A DNA stretch of 64,000 bases from Brevundimonas bullata (GTDB lineage Bacteria > Pseudomonadota > Alphaproteobacteria > Caulobacterales > Caulobacteraceae): NCBI RefSeq assembly GCF_003350205.1, contig NZ_QLLC01000001.1, positions 1 to 64,000 on the forward strand, written 5' to 3'. The notes under the pieces are model-generated. The model was not told the origin of the DNA. It did no database searches and worked only from the letters and a program-made list of their open reading frames with translations. Both the position numbers and the translations under genes were made by a program. The stretch's first letter is position 1. Each line of letters opens with the position of its first letter. Of the stretch, positions 41,779 to 51,177 are shown piece by piece.

Positions 41779-42243
41779 TCAGGCCGGCTTGGCGCCGTCG
41801 CGCGCATAGCCTTCCATCAAGCCGGCATAGTCTTCGACCGGCGGGAACGCCGGATAGCCCACGCGAGCGCCGGACTGGACCCCCGGCAGGCGATCGGCGA
41901 CGCCCGTGTCGGCATAGGGGACGACCCAGGAGGCATCCTCCAACAGACTGGGGCGCAGGTTGACGAACGCCCCGCCCGCAATGCCGCGCGTGAACAGCCA
42001 GGTCTTGCATGACGGACAGAAGTGATGCTCCGGCACAGGATTGTGCAGGCCGCCGATCTCGGTCTCGCCCTCCACTTCCAGCCCCGAGGCCGGCAGCATC
42101 AGGCTGAGCGAATAGGCTCCGCCCGTCAGCTTCTGGCAGGCCCGGCAATGACAGGCCGAGGCGAAGACCGGCGCCTCGGTGACTCGCACGCGCACCTGGC
42201 CGCACAGGCAGGCGCCCGTCCACGGCAGCTTCCAGTCACTCAT
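41779..42243 (-). CDS. GFA-family (glutathione-dependent formaldehyde-activating enzyme-like) protein
   Basis: 154 residues with the zinc ligands of the GFA/CENP-V fold: CLCGQVRV, CHCRACQKLTG and CPSC. The founding member Gfa was reported to speed the formaldehyde-glutathione adduct reaction, though most homologues have uncertain activity. It starts 16 bp after frmA, which supports a role in formaldehyde handling. Confidence 0.9.
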   Translation of the reverse strand: MSDWKLPWTGACLCGQVRVRVTEAPVFASACHCRACQKLTGGAYSLSLMLPASGLEVEGETEIGGLHNPVPEHHFCPSCKTWLFTRGIAGGAFVNLRPSLLEDASWVVPYADTGVADRLPGVQSGARVGYPAFPPVEDYAGLMEGYARDGAKPA

Positions 42244-42259
42244 AGGCCAGCCCTTCCTT

Positions 42260-43366
<1,107 letters not shown>

Positions 43367-43398
43367 GGCGAGGGCTCCTTGGTCTCTTCAGTCTCTCC

Positions 43399-43553
43399 CC
43401 TTCTCCCCTTGCGGGAGAAGGTGGCGGCCGCAGGCCGACGGATGAGGGGTCGCACCGGCGGCGACCAGTTTCAACCCCCGCAAACGTCAACGGTCAACGA
43501 GCCCCCTCATCCGACCCGCTGCGCGGGCCACCTTCTCCCGCAAGGGGAGAAGG
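43399..43553. repeat. Intergenic CTTCTCCCCTTGCGGGAGAAGG palindromic repeat (family E)
   Basis: 155 bp. CTTCTCCCCTTGCGGGAGAAGGTGG at the left and CCACCTTCTCCCGCAAGGGGAGAAGG at the right are inverted copies; inner arms GGATGAGGGGTCG / CCCTCATCCG pair too. It fills the 202-bp gap between the divergent frmA and cobB genes, so promoters of both must lie in or at the edges of it. Confidence 0.85.
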
Positions 43554-43568
43554 ACGTAGGGTGACGCC

Positions 43569-44279
43569 ATGATCCACAAGAACCTCGTCATCCTGACCGG
43601 CGCCGGCGTCTCGGCGGAATCCGGCGTGCCTACCTTTCGCGCCTCCGACGGCCTGTGGGAGGGGCATCGCATCGAGGCGGTGGCCACGCCCGAGGGGTTT
43701 GCGGCGAACCCGGCCTTGGTGCAGGACTTCTACAATCAGCGGCGACGACACCTGGCGACAGTCCAGCCTAACGCCGCGCACCGCGCCCTGGCCGATCTGG
43801 CGGCGCGGTGGGACGGCGATTTCCTGCTGGTGACGCAGAACGTCGATGATCTGCACGACCGGGCGCACGCCGAGACGCCGCCCGCCTCGGGGTTTGAGCT
43901 GATCCATATGCATGGCGAGCTGAACAAGGCGCGCTGCACCGCGTCCGGCGTGGTCTGTGACTGGACCGGCGATCTGGAGGCCGAGCAGGCCTCGCCGCAT
44001 CATCCGCGGGGACGAATGCGCCCGCACATCGTCTGGTTCGGGGAGATGCCTCTGGCGATGGAGCGGATCGAGGCGGCGTTGGAACGCTGCGACCTCTTCG
44101 TCTCCATCGGCACCTCGGGCGCCGTCTATCCGGCGGCGGGCTTCGTCCAACTGGCGCGGATGGCCTGCGCCCGGACGGTGGAGATCAATCTGCAGCCGAC
44201 GCAAGGCGCGCGCCTGTTCGACGAGGGCGTCTATGGCCCCGCCACCGAGGCCGTGCCTGCCTTCGTCGCGGACCTCTAG
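43569..44279 (+). CDS. cobB: CobB-type NAD-dependent protein deacylase (sirtuin, class III)
   Basis: 236 residues. NAD-binding [25 protein letters not shown], catalytic H115 in HMHGEL and [16 protein letters not shown]55 and R58 (FYNQRRR) are the pair that accepts succinyl/malonyl lysines. The zinc module is unusual: C123 and C130 are present, but the second cysteine pair found in E. coli CobB is replaced by the segment ASPHHPRG. The likely substrate here is acetylated Acs (22478-24418). It converges on ynfA with a 4-bp tail overlap. Confidence 0.92.
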   Translation: MIHKNLVILTGAGVSAESGVPTFRASDGLWEGHRIEAVATPEGFAANPALVQDFYNQRRRHLATVQPNAAHRALADLAARWDGDFLLVTQNVDDLHDRAHAETPPASGFELIHMHGELNKARCTASGVVCDWTGDLEAEQASPHHPRGRMRPHIVWFGEMPLAMERIEAALERCDLFVSIGTSGAVYPAAGFVQLARMACARTVEINLQPTQGARLFDEGVYGPATEAVPAFVADL

Positions 44280-44599
44280 GCTCGCGGGCCGAACAGGATC
44301 ACCCCGGCCCCGATCAGGCAAACCGCGCCGCCGATCAGGTCCCAGCGGTCCGGCGTCGTCTTCTCGACCAGCGCCATCCAGACCAGCGATGCGACGATAT
44401 AGACTCCCCCATAGGCCGCAAACGCCCGCCCCGCCGCCTCGGCCGGCGCCAGGGTCAGCAGCCAGGCGAAGGCGATCAGACTGATCACGCCCGGAACCAG
44501 CCAGACCGGCGACCGATCCAGCTTCAACCAGGCCCAGAAGGCGAAACAACCGCCGATCTCGGCCAGGGCGGCCAACGGGTAGATGAGGGCGAGCTTCAT
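44276..44599 (-). CDS. YnfA family small membrane protein
   Basis: 107 residues, four membrane helices (about 2-20, 32-50, 62-79, 86-103), with the family marks [27 protein letters not shown] and [15 protein letters not shown]. YnfA proteins are small multidrug-resistance-like transporters, but the role in most species is undefined. Its last codon overlaps the cobB end on the other strand. Confidence 0.93.
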   Translation of the reverse strand: MKLALIYPLAALAEIGGCFAFWAWLKLDRSPVWLVPGVISLIAFAWLLTLAPAEAAGRAFAAYGGVYIVASLVWMALVEKTTPDRWDLIGGAVCLIGAGVILFGPRA

Positions 44600-44608
44600 T
44601 TCATCTCC

Positions 44609-44736
44609 GTCATTCCGGGGCGGCGCAGCCGAACCCGGAACCCAGACCGTTCAACATGCGGCGCGACGACAGGACAAGGCACAGTCATATCAACCCCCTG
44701 GGTCCCGGGTTCGCTTCGCGCCCCGGGATGCCGGCA
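44609..44736. repeat. Intergenic GTCATTCCGGGG repeat left of the GIY-YIG gene (family C, copy 3)
   Basis: Begins CGTCATTCCGGGGCG and ends CGCCCCGGGATGCCGG, with inner GAACCCGGAACCCAG / CTGGGTCCCGGGTTCG arms. The centre GACGACAGGACAAGGC matches GGCGACAGGACAAGGC of the copy at 45062-45190, which has the same orientation. The two copies flank the GIY-YIG gene. Confidence 0.85.
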
Positions 44737-44744
44737 TTGAGGAG

Positions 44745-45047
44745 TCAGTCATACCAGTCCGCCGCCAGGTCTTCCCAGACAGGGTTGGCGGCTTCGATCA
44801 GTTCCAGCTTCCACGCACGCCGCAATTTCTTGATCTGCTTTTCGCGCGCGATGGCTTCGGTCATGCCGAGCTGTGGCTCGAACCAGACCAACCCTTTGCA
44901 GCCGTAGTCGTCGGTGAAGCCCTTGAACGTCCCCAGCCTGTGTTTCCAGACGCGAGCATGAAGGTCGCTAGTGACGCCGGTATAGATCGCGCCGTTACGG
45001 CGGTTGGCCATGATGTAGGCGGCGATGATCGCATCTGGATTTCGCAC
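44745..45047 (-). CDS. GIY-YIG nuclease family protein (single domain)
   Basis: About 100 residues. The GIY-YIG pattern appears as AYIMANRRNGAIYTG, followed by the catalytic-type arginine in VTSDLHARVWKHR and a conserved glutamate in AIAREKQIKKLRRAWK. Single-domain members (UvrC/YhbQ-like) occur in many copies in alphaproteobacteria; function unclear. The GTG at 45047 follows GGAGGGG; a GTG three codons upstream is equally possible. Its ends lie within 15 bp of two direct copies of one repeat. Confidence 0.85.
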   Translation of the reverse strand: MRNPDAIIAAYIMANRRNGAIYTGVTSDLHARVWKHRLGTFKGFTDDYGCKGLVWFEPQLGMTEAIAREKQIKKLRRAWKLELIEAANPVWEDLAADWYD

Positions 45048-45061
45048 TGACCCCACCCCTC

Positions 45062-45190
45062 CGTCATTCCGGGGCGCGTAGCGAACCCGGAACCCAGGCC
45101 ATTCAGCACGCAGGGCGGCGACAGGACAAGGCGGCGATACAGCCGACGTCTGGGTCCCCGGGTTCGGCTGCGCCGCCCCGAGGATGACGG
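45062..45190. repeat. Intergenic GTCATTCCGGGG repeat right of the GIY-YIG gene (family C, copy 4)
   Basis: Begins CGTCATTCCGGGGCG, inner arms GAACCCGGAACCCAGG / CTGGGTCCCCGGGTTCG, ends GCCCCGAGGATGACGG. A direct-orientation copy of 44609-44736 on the other side of the GIY-YIG gene. It lies between that gene and the trmJ-like stop. Confidence 0.85.
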
Positions 45191-45201
45191 AATAAAGGAA
45201 G

Positions 45202-45990
45202 CTACTCGCCCTTCTTTGCTTCTTCCGCCGCGCGCTTTTCGGCCAGTTTGGCCAGGACGCGGCCGCGGCCCTTGGCGAGGGCGTGGATGGCGCCGCGCAT
45301 GGTGGCGACTTCCTGTTCGGTGAAGGCCGCGCGGCCCAGCATGACGCGCAGGTTCTGGCTCATCGAGGGCTTCTTGTCGGGCGGATGGAAGAAGCCGCCG
45401 GCGTCCAGCTCGGCCTCGAAGTGTTCGTACATGCCGACCAGCAGCTCGTTCGAGGCGGGCGGATCGCCTTCCCTGAATCGCGGCGGGGGAGCGTCGAGGA
45501 TGAGGGTGCGCCACTCATAGGCGTTGATGGCCACGGCCTGGGCCAGGTTCAACGAGTGATGGCGCGGGTCGATGGGGATGGTGGTGATCCCGGCGCACAG
45601 GGCGATGTCGGTGGTCTCCAGACCCGCGCGCTCGCCGCCGAACAGCAGGCCGGTCTTCAGCCCCGAGGCCGTGTCGTCATAGAGGATTCGGGCGCTTTCG
45701 CGCGGCGTGCGCACCGGCTGGCGCGTCTCGCGCGGGCGGGCGGTGGTGGCGAAGACGGTGTTCAGGTCATGAACGGCCTCGGCCACGCTGTCGAAGACGC
45801 GCACGCCCTCCAGCACCCAGTCGGCGCCGGAGGCGGTGGCCCAGGCCCGCTCCTGGGGCCAGCCGTCGCGCGGCGTGACCAGCCGCAGTTCCGACAGGCC
45901 GAAATTGGCCATGACGCGGGCGACCGCGCCGATGTTCTCGGCCATCTGGGACTTGTCGAGGATGACGACGGGGGGCGTGAGTTCAGTCAT
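45202..45990 (-). CDS. trmJ: TrmJ-like tRNA/rRNA 2'-O-methyltransferase (SPOUT family)
   Basis: 262 residues. The SPOUT fold N-terminus PVVILDKSQMAENIGAVARVMANFG, the knot motif GLLFGGERAGLETTDIALC and ITTIPIDPRHHSLNLAQAVAI are characteristic of TrmJ, which methylates nucleotide 32 of several tRNAs using S-adenosylmethionine. The C-terminal ~90 residues are helical and end in a charged tail. It could alternatively be a paralogue with another RNA target. Confidence 0.87.
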   Translation of the reverse strand: MTELTPPVVILDKSQMAENIGAVARVMANFGLSELRLVTPRDGWPQERAWATASGADWVLEGVRVFDSVAEAVHDLNTVFATTARPRETRQPVRTPRESARILYDDTASGLKTGLLFGGERAGLETTDIALCAGITTIPIDPRHHSLNLAQAVAINAYEWRTLILDAPPPRFREGDPPASNELLVGMYEHFEAELDAGGFFHPPDKKPSMSQNLRVMLGRAAFTEQEVATMRGAIHALAKGRGRVLAKLAEKRAAEEAKKGE

Positions 45991-46026
45991 GACCGTCCCC
46001 TACCCCTCCGTGCCATCCAGCGAAAG

Positions 46027-47058
46027 TCAGTCCTCGCCGATCATCGAGGTCCAGGGGTCGACCGTGCCGGCCTCGACCTCGGCCACCTTGACGGCTGGCC
46101 AGCCGATGGCGGCCGTGCCGCTTTCACGCCAGCTGAGGATGATCAGGTCGCGCAGTTCCGAGGCGCCCGCCGCGAGGCGCTCGGTGACGAAGGCCGCGCC
46201 GCGCGGGTCGGCGTCGCGGAAGCCGCCCGCCTTCTCCAGACGGTAGAAGGGAATGACCGTGCCCAGCGTCGTCTTCAGATAGCCGGCGGTGCGGGCGCGC
46301 AGGTCCAGACCGGAGACCTGAGGCTGGCTCATCGCCGCCTCGACCGTGTCCAGGCGGGCGACGCGGGAGGTGAACTCGCCCTCGAAGATCGCATGGGTGC
46401 GGCGCGAGTTGGTGAACCCCTCGGGGTTGGGGTGATCGCCCCAGCCGTTGAAGTGGATCGACATATGGTGCGGCTGCGAGCCGTCGCCGACATAGTGGGC
46501 CAGGACGCCGATGTCGCGCAGGATCAGGGCCTCGCGGCGTTCACGGTCGGCGCGGTACCAGGCCTTCTTGCCGGGGTCCGTCTCGCGTCCCTCGGCGGCG
46601 GTCAGCACGCGCCAGTAGGCGAAGTCGCGGCCCAGGTTCTGATAGGCGTCCATCATGGCGTAGGGCAGATAGCCGGCGTCGTCGACGCTGAGGCCCGCCT
46701 TGGTCAGGGCCGCGTCATAGTCCGACTTCAGCCGAGGCAGGGCGTCGATGGACGGGCCGTTGGCGTTCATGGCGAAGCCGTTGTCGTCGAAGTCGATGAA
46801 GTGGGCCGTGTCGCGCTCACGGTCATGCGGCTGGCCGGCGCCCTTCCAGCGATCCGGCTCGCGCGCCAGTTCGCCGACGTCGGCGATCGAGGCCGGGGTC
46901 CGCAGGAAGGCCGGCAGGTCGTCGCTCAAGGCTCGCATGGCCGCGACGCCGATCAGGCGGTGGCCGGTATTGCCCCAGGCGTCGACCTGAACGGCGGGGG
47001 CCGCGACCAGCATCAGGGCGGCGGCGGAGATCATCAGGCGTTTGACTTGACGCTTCAT
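46027..47058 (-). CDS. S1/P1-type nuclease
   Basis: 343 residues from MKRQVKRLM. The signal peptide is cleaved just before WGNTGHRLIG, exposing the N-terminal tryptophan that serves as a zinc ligand in this family. Further zinc-binding histidines and aspartates are in ERDTAHFIDFDD, VLAHYVGDGSQPHHMSIHFNGWGDHPN and THAIFEGEF. S1/P1 enzymes are secreted, zinc-dependent single-strand nucleases and 3'-nucleotidases. Probably periplasmic or secreted, for nucleic-acid scavenging. Confidence 0.9.
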   Translation of the reverse strand: MKRQVKRLMISAAALMLVAAPAVQVDAWGNTGHRLIGVAAMRALSDDLPAFLRTPASIADVGELAREPDRWKGAGQPHDRERDTAHFIDFDDNGFAMNANGPSIDALPRLKSDYDAALTKAGLSVDDAGYLPYAMMDAYQNLGRDFAYWRVLTAAEGRETDPGKKAWYRADRERREALILRDIGVLAHYVGDGSQPHHMSIHFNGWGDHPNPEGFTNSRRTHAIFEGEFTSRVARLDTVEAAMSQPQVSGLDLRARTAGYLKTTLGTVIPFYRLEKAGGFRDADPRGAAFVTERLAAGASELRDLIILSWRESGTAAIGWPAVKVAEVEAGTVDPWTSMIGED

Positions 47059-47460
47059 CGAAGGACACCGGCGGAAAATTTCGAAGGGAAACGACCGCTT
47101 ATCCCATTCCCGGCCCCGCCTCCACCCATGCGGCCCACGACGTGGCGGCGCGATCACGCCGCCGTTATCTTAGGCCCGCGCGCAGTCTTTCTTCGCAATA
47201 AAGTGTTACATGGTCAGACATAGGTGTTAACCGGACAGCTGATCCGCACAGTATAGAAGCCATAAGCATCGAATACTGATTTCGTTGCTGCCACATATGC
47301 TGTGACATTTGAGAGATATGCTCTCTGACCTGTGGACTAATCGAACGATGATCGTGACGCAGGACCGCGCCTGATCTCATTCGCCGCGTTTTTGCCACAA
47401 TTGACGGTCAAAAACCCGTCGCCGGATCGTGTCGGGGCCGGTGCTTCCTGAGTTTGTTCG
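47059..47460. promoter_or_regulatory. Divergent intergenic region, low GC
   Basis: A 402-bp region between the S1/P1 nuclease and the 3D-domain gene. It is clearly AT-richer than its surroundings (47160-47400), with short dyads such as GAGAG-ATATG-CTCTC (47310-47324) and a TGTTAACC sequence at 47224. It must contain the promoters of both genes. A 77-codon minus-strand reading here has unusual composition and no similarity I recognise, so I do not call it. Confidence 0.45.
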
Positions 47461-48015
47461 ATGCTGAACACAGCCGCTGCGCTTGCCATGTTCTGGACGA
47501 TGGCCTTCTCCGGTTCCGGAGAGCCTCAACCCTATGACGCCGTTGTCGCTATCGAGACGGCTGCCATGGAAACCGCCGCGGCGGCTGAAAGTTCCCTCGA
47601 TGCGTCCGCCCTCTCCGCCGAACAGGCCGAGCTGATGGCGGGCGATCCCGACTGGCGCGCATCGGCGCGCCTCTATCATGCCGGCGGCGGCGGGGCGACG
47701 GGCAATGATTCGCTCGGTTGCCGTCCCATCGCCATGCGTACGGTCGCCGTCGACCCCCGCGTCATCCCGCGCCGCACCAAGCTGTTCATCCGCGAAACGG
47801 TCGGCCTGCGCATGAGCGACGGCACGGTCCACGACGGCTACTGGTACGCCTCGGACACCGGCGGCGCGATCAAGGGCGCCAAGATCGACCTCTACACCGG
47901 CCACGGCCGCGGCTCGATGCGCCAGGCCATGAACCTGAACATGAAGACCCTGACCATCGCTGACGCCGGCGACTTCGACGGCTGCCCCCCGGCCTGGGAA
48001 ACGGCCTCGAACTAA
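47461..48015 (+). CDS. 3D-domain secreted protein
   Basis: 184 residues. A hydrophobic N-terminus (MLNTAAALAMFWTMAFSGSG) could be a signal peptide. The C-terminal half is a 3D domain (named for three aspartates; shared with MltA lytic transglycosylases and RlpA/EXPB-type beta-barrels): TVAVDPRVIPRRTKLFI and ASDTGGAIKGAKIDLY carry the aspartates, with cysteines in LGCRP and DGCPP that may form a disulphide. Probably acts on the cell wall. A strong terminator follows. Confidence 0.83.
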   Translation: MLNTAAALAMFWTMAFSGSGEPQPYDAVVAIETAAMETAAAAESSLDASALSAEQAELMAGDPDWRASARLYHAGGGGATGNDSLGCRPIAMRTVAVDPRVIPRRTKLFIRETVGLRMSDGTVHDGYWYASDTGGAIKGAKIDLYTGHGRGSMRQAMNLNMKTLTIADAGDFDGCPPAWETASN

Positions 48016-48036
48016 CGGGCGCACAGCCCTACCGAC

Positions 48037-48075
48037 AAAAAAGGCGACCGGAGCGATCCGGTCGCCTTTTTGTTT
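48037..48075 (+). terminator. Rho-independent terminator of the 3D-domain gene
   Basis: AAAAGGCGACCGG / CCGGTCGCCTTTT perfect 13-bp stem with a 6-base loop and a TTTTTGTTT tract. The A tract on the 5' side could make it work in both directions. Confidence 0.93.
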
Positions 48076-48085
48076 AGGCGAGACC

Positions 48086-48247
48086 TTTCCTCCTTGTTCG
48101 CGAAGCGAATGGGGAGGTGGCGCGTCGACGAAGGCGACGTGACGGAGGGGGCGGCGCGACGGGGCGAACTTTGAACCACACGGCAAAAGACACCGCCGCC
48201 CCCTCCACCACTTCGTGGTCCCCCTCCCCATGAAATGGGGAGGAAAG
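48086..48247. repeat. Intergenic TTTCCTCCCC palindromic repeat (family A, copy 4)
   Basis: 162 bp, same orientation as copies 1 and 2. Left hairpin CCTCCTTGTTCGCGAAGCGAATGGGGAGG is degenerate; right end CCCCCTCCACCACTTCGTGGTCCCCCTCCCCATGAAATGGGGAGGAAAG is nearly identical to copy 2. It lies between convergent genes. Confidence 0.88.
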
Positions 48248-48252
48248 AGGCG

Positions 48253-48591
48253 TTAGAACCGGCGCTTGCCGCTCACCGTCTCGAAGAAGAGGCGGAAGTC
48301 GCCCATCAGGCTCCACAGCGGATATTGAAAGGTCGCCGGTCGGTTCTTCTCGAAGAAGAAATGCCCGACCCAGGCGAAGCCGTAGCCGACCAGCGGCATG
48401 GCCAGCAGCCACCAGGCGTTCAGCGTGACGCAGAAGGCCGCAAAGGCGGTGATCACCAGCCCTGTGCCGACCACATGGATGCGGCGGCAGGTCCGGTTGG
48501 AATGTTCTTGGATGTAATAGGGATAGAAGGCCGCAAAGGAGGCGTATCGCTCTCCAGGGTCGCGGCCAGTCTGGGGATCGCCTGCGGTCAT
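48253..48591 (-). CDS. DUF962 / Mpo1-like membrane protein
   Basis: 112 residues, two membrane segments (about 45-80) and the family pattern YYIQEHSNRTCRRIHVVGTGLVI with histidines, and GYGFAWVGHFFFEKNRPATFQYPLWSLMGDFRLF. The yeast homologue Mpo1 is an iron-dependent dioxygenase of 2-hydroxy fatty acids; the bacterial role is unproven. Conserved histidines are compatible with the same chemistry. Confidence 0.88.
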   Translation of the reverse strand: MTAGDPQTGRDPGERYASFAAFYPYYIQEHSNRTCRRIHVVGTGLVITAFAAFCVTLNAWWLLAMPLVGYGFAWVGHFFFEKNRPATFQYPLWSLMGDFRLFFETVSGKRRF

Positions 48592-48641
48592 GGCCGCAGC
48601 CTGCCCCCGGATCGGACCGGGGGCAAGTCAGAGATCAGTGG

Positions 48642-50594
48642 TTAGTCGAAGCGCTTGCCGGGCTTGCCGGCCTTGTTGAACGGCTTGGCGCCGGCCGGTT
48701 TTCCGCCGGGCTTGAACCCGCCCGGCTTCGCGCCGAAGGGCTTCTTGGCGTAAGGCTTGTCGCCGTCCGCGCGCGGCGCGCTGCGCTCGGCGTCGGTGCG
48801 CGGGGCGTAGGGCTTCTTCTTGAAGTCCGGGCGCGGGCCGTCGCCGGTGCGTTCGTCGCGGTTGAACGGCTTCTTGGCGAAGGGCGGACGGTCGCCGCCG
48901 CGGTCGTCATCGCGCTTCTTGAAGGGCTTCTTGAAGCCGCCGCCGCCGCCCGGCGTCGGGGCTTCCGACGGGGTGATGGTGACGTCGTCGCGCGGGCTGT
49001 TCTTCAGGGCGTCGCGGAACAGGCCTTCGTGGGTCTTGGCGATCTCGAAGCGGGTCTCGTCCGGGAAGGTTCGGATAGCGCCGATTTCCTTCTTGGTGAT
49101 ATGACCGACGCGGCAGATCAGCGGGATCAGCCATTTCGGGTCGGCGTTCTTGTTGCGGCCCACATCCATGCGGAACCAGACGACTTCGTCGGCCTGCAGG
49201 CGGTCGCCCGGCCACGGGGTCGGCGAGAAGTCCTCACCGCCGCCGCCGGCGGCATTGCGGTCGCGTCCGCGAGGCTGATGGATCGCACCCGGATCGAGCA
49301 GGTCTTCCGGCGCCGGCAGGTCCTTCTTGATCACGCGGATCAGGGCGGCGGCGATTTCGTCGGCGGTGCGCTCGCTCATCAGGCGACGCGCCAGCACCAT
49401 GTCCTCTTCGGTCACGGCCTGTTCGAAGATGTCGCCGCCCAACAGGCGGGTTTCATCCTTGGCCAGGATTTCCTCGGCCGTCGGCGCGCCGGCCCAGGTG
49501 GCGTCCACGCCGGCCGAGTTCAGCAGCATCTCGGCCTTGCGACGGCGCGTGTGCGGCACCAGCAGGATCGAGACGCCCTTCTTGCCCGCGCGGCCGGTAC
49601 GGCCCGAACGGTGCAGCATGGTCGCCTTGTTGATCGGCAGTTCGGCGTGGATCACCAGGCCCAGGTCGGGCAGGTCCAGACCGCGCGCGGCCACGTCGGT
49701 GGCGACGCAGACGCGGGCGCGGCCGTCGCGCAGGGCTTGCAGGGCGTCGGTGCGCTCGCGCTGGCCCATCTCGCCGGACAGGGAGACGGTCGAGAAGCCG
49801 CGCTCCAGCAGCGACGACTGCAGGTGACGCACGCTGTCGCGGGTCGAGCAGAAGACCAGGGCGCCGGGCGCTTCATAGAAGCGCAGCACGTTGACGACGG
49901 CGTGCTCGATCTCGTTCGGAGCGATGCGCAGGGCGCGGTATTCGATGTCGCTGTGCGGGGCGCTGCGGTCGACGGTGTCGATGCGCACGGCGTCGCGCTG
50001 ATAGCGCTTGGCCAGCAAGGCGATGTCGCGGGCGATGGTGGCCGAGAACAGCAGGGTGCGGCGCTCGGGCGGCGACTGCTCCAGGATGTATTCCAGGTCC
50101 TCGCGGAAGCCCATGTCGAGCATCTCGTCGGCCTCGTCGAGCACCAGTACTCTCAGCGCCGACAGGTCGAGGTTGCCGCGGTCGATGTGGTCCTTCAGGC
50201 GGCCGGGGGTGCCGACGACGATGTGGATGCCGAAGTTCAGCGCGCGGGCTTCCTTGCGGGCGTCCATGCCGCCGACGCAGGTGGTGATCTTGGCGCCCGA
50301 CTGGCCGTACAGCCATTCCAGCTCGGCCGAGACTTGCAAGGCCAGTTCGCGCGTCGGGGCGATCGCCAGCATCAGCGGCGCGTCGGCAGGCCCGAAGCTT
50401 TCGTTATCGCCCAGCAGGGTCGAGGCCGCCGCCAGGCCGAAGGCCACCGTCTTGCCCGATCCGGTCTGGGCCGAGACCAGCATGTCGGCCTCGCCGTGGC
50501 CGTCCAGAACCGCCGCCTGGACGGGCGTGGGCTCAGCATAGCCCTTGTTGACGAGAGCGCGGTCTAGCGCGGGGTGGATCGCGGGAAAGGGCAT
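48642..50594 (-). CDS. deaD: DEAD-box RNA helicase (DeaD/CsdA-like)
   Basis: 650 residues from MPFPAIHPALDRALVNKG. Motifs: Q motif EPTPVQAAVL, I AQTGSGKT, II VLDEADEMLDMG, III SAT, and VI HRSGRTGRAGK. A DbpA-type RNA-binding domain (about 465-545, WFRMDVGRNKNADPKWLIPLICRVG) follows, then a very basic, low-complexity tail (about 555-650) rich in K, P, F, G, D and R. This is the CsdA/DeaD type, helping ribosome assembly and RNA decay, often in the cold. Start chosen at the first residue with helicase similarity. Confidence 0.93.
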   Translation of the reverse strand: MPFPAIHPALDRALVNKGYAEPTPVQAAVLDGHGEADMLVSAQTGSGKTVAFGLAAASTLLGDNESFGPADAPLMLAIAPTRELALQVSAELEWLYGQSGAKITTCVGGMDARKEARALNFGIHIVVGTPGRLKDHIDRGNLDLSALRVLVLDEADEMLDMGFREDLEYILEQSPPERRTLLFSATIARDIALLAKRYQRDAVRIDTVDRSAPHSDIEYRALRIAPNEIEHAVVNVLRFYEAPGALVFCSTRDSVRHLQSSLLERGFSTVSLSGEMGQRERTDALQALRDGRARVCVATDVAARGLDLPDLGLVIHAELPINKATMLHRSGRTGRAGKKGVSILLVPHTRRRKAEMLLNSAGVDATWAGAPTAEEILAKDETRLLGGDIFEQAVTEEDMVLARRLMSERTADEIAAALIRVIKKDLPAPEDLLDPGAIHQPRGRDRNAAGGGGEDFSPTPWPGDRLQADEVVWFRMDVGRNKNADPKWLIPLICRVGHITKKEIGAIRTFPDETRFEIAKTHEGLFRDALKNSPRDDVTITPSEAPTPGGGGGFKKPFKKRDDDRGGDRPPFAKKPFNRDERTGDGPRPDFKKKPYAPRTDAERSAPRADGDKPYAKKPFGAKPGGFKPGGKPAGAKPFNKAGKPGKRFD

Positions 50595-50817
50595 ATACGA
50601 CCTGAAAAAGAGCAATGCGGCCGCCGAAACGACCGCGCCCGGCCAAGGCAAACAGCCGGCCGGGCGAGGAGAAGACCGCCTCTATACACCAATATTGGCC
50701 CCGATGCGGCGTGTTTCCGGAAAAAGACCGCCGTTCACCACGCTTGTTCAGGCGACATTGACCGCAAAGCCACGATCCTGACCGTCAGCAGAGTTCGATT
50801 TTCGCACGGAGCCCGCC

Positions 50818-51030
50818 ATGATCCCGCCCCTGAGCATCGCCGCCGCCGGAATGCAGAACGCCGCCAACCGTTTCGAGGCCAGCGCCCGTCGCACGGCTGA
50901 AGGTTCGTTGGACAATCTGGCGGTCGAGGCGGTCGAGCAGATCCGCGCCAGGCAGGACTTCTCGGCCAATGCCGCCGTGGCGCGGACGGCGGACGACATG
51001 ATGGGCACGTTGTTGGACGTGCTGGTTTAG
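50818..51030 (+). CDS. Tiny flagellar-rod-like protein
   Basis: 70 residues. The N-terminus IAAAGMQNAANRFEASARRTA resembles the N-terminal helix of FlgC/FlgG/FlgE rod-hook proteins, and the C-terminus DNLAVEAVEQIRARQDFSANAAVARTADDMMGTLLDVLV resembles their C-terminal helix. The whole central part of those proteins is absent, so it consists only of the two terminal helices of a rod-type protein. Function unknown. No flagellar structural gene lies nearby in the window. Confidence 0.7.
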   Translation: MIPPLSIAAAGMQNAANRFEASARRTAEGSLDNLAVEAVEQIRARQDFSANAAVARTADDMMGTLLDVLV

Positions 51031-51054
51031 ACTTCGCCACCAGCGTCCAACCAC

Positions 51055-51160
51055 CGTCATCCTCGGGCTTGACCCGAGGATCGGGTTGTCCGCCTGCGCA
51101 ACGTCAGCAAGGACGAGCACGCCCCTACGCTCGATCCTCGGGTCAAGCCCGAAGATGACG
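51055..51160. repeat. Intergenic GTCATCCTCGG palindromic repeat (family B, copy 2, inverted)
   Basis: 106 bp from CGTCATCCTCGGGCTTGACCCGAGGATC to GATCCTCGGGTCAAGCCCGAAGATGACG. Its interior (GGGTTGTCCGCCTGCGCAACG) is the inverted counterpart of the interior of 33028-33134, so the two copies lie in opposite orientation. Between the tiny rod-like gene and hxlR (convergent). Confidence 0.88.
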
Positions 51161-51177
51161 GCGCAATAAACACAACG

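Noticed and set aside
43392-43557. Possible transcription terminator between frmA and cobB
   Set aside because: The genes are divergent, so a terminator makes no sense there. The hairpins belong to a repeat element.
47165-47398. 77-codon minus-strand frame in the S1/P1-3D intergenic region
   Set aside because: Composition is unlike its neighbours, no similarity is recognisable, and it overlaps the region that must hold both promoters.
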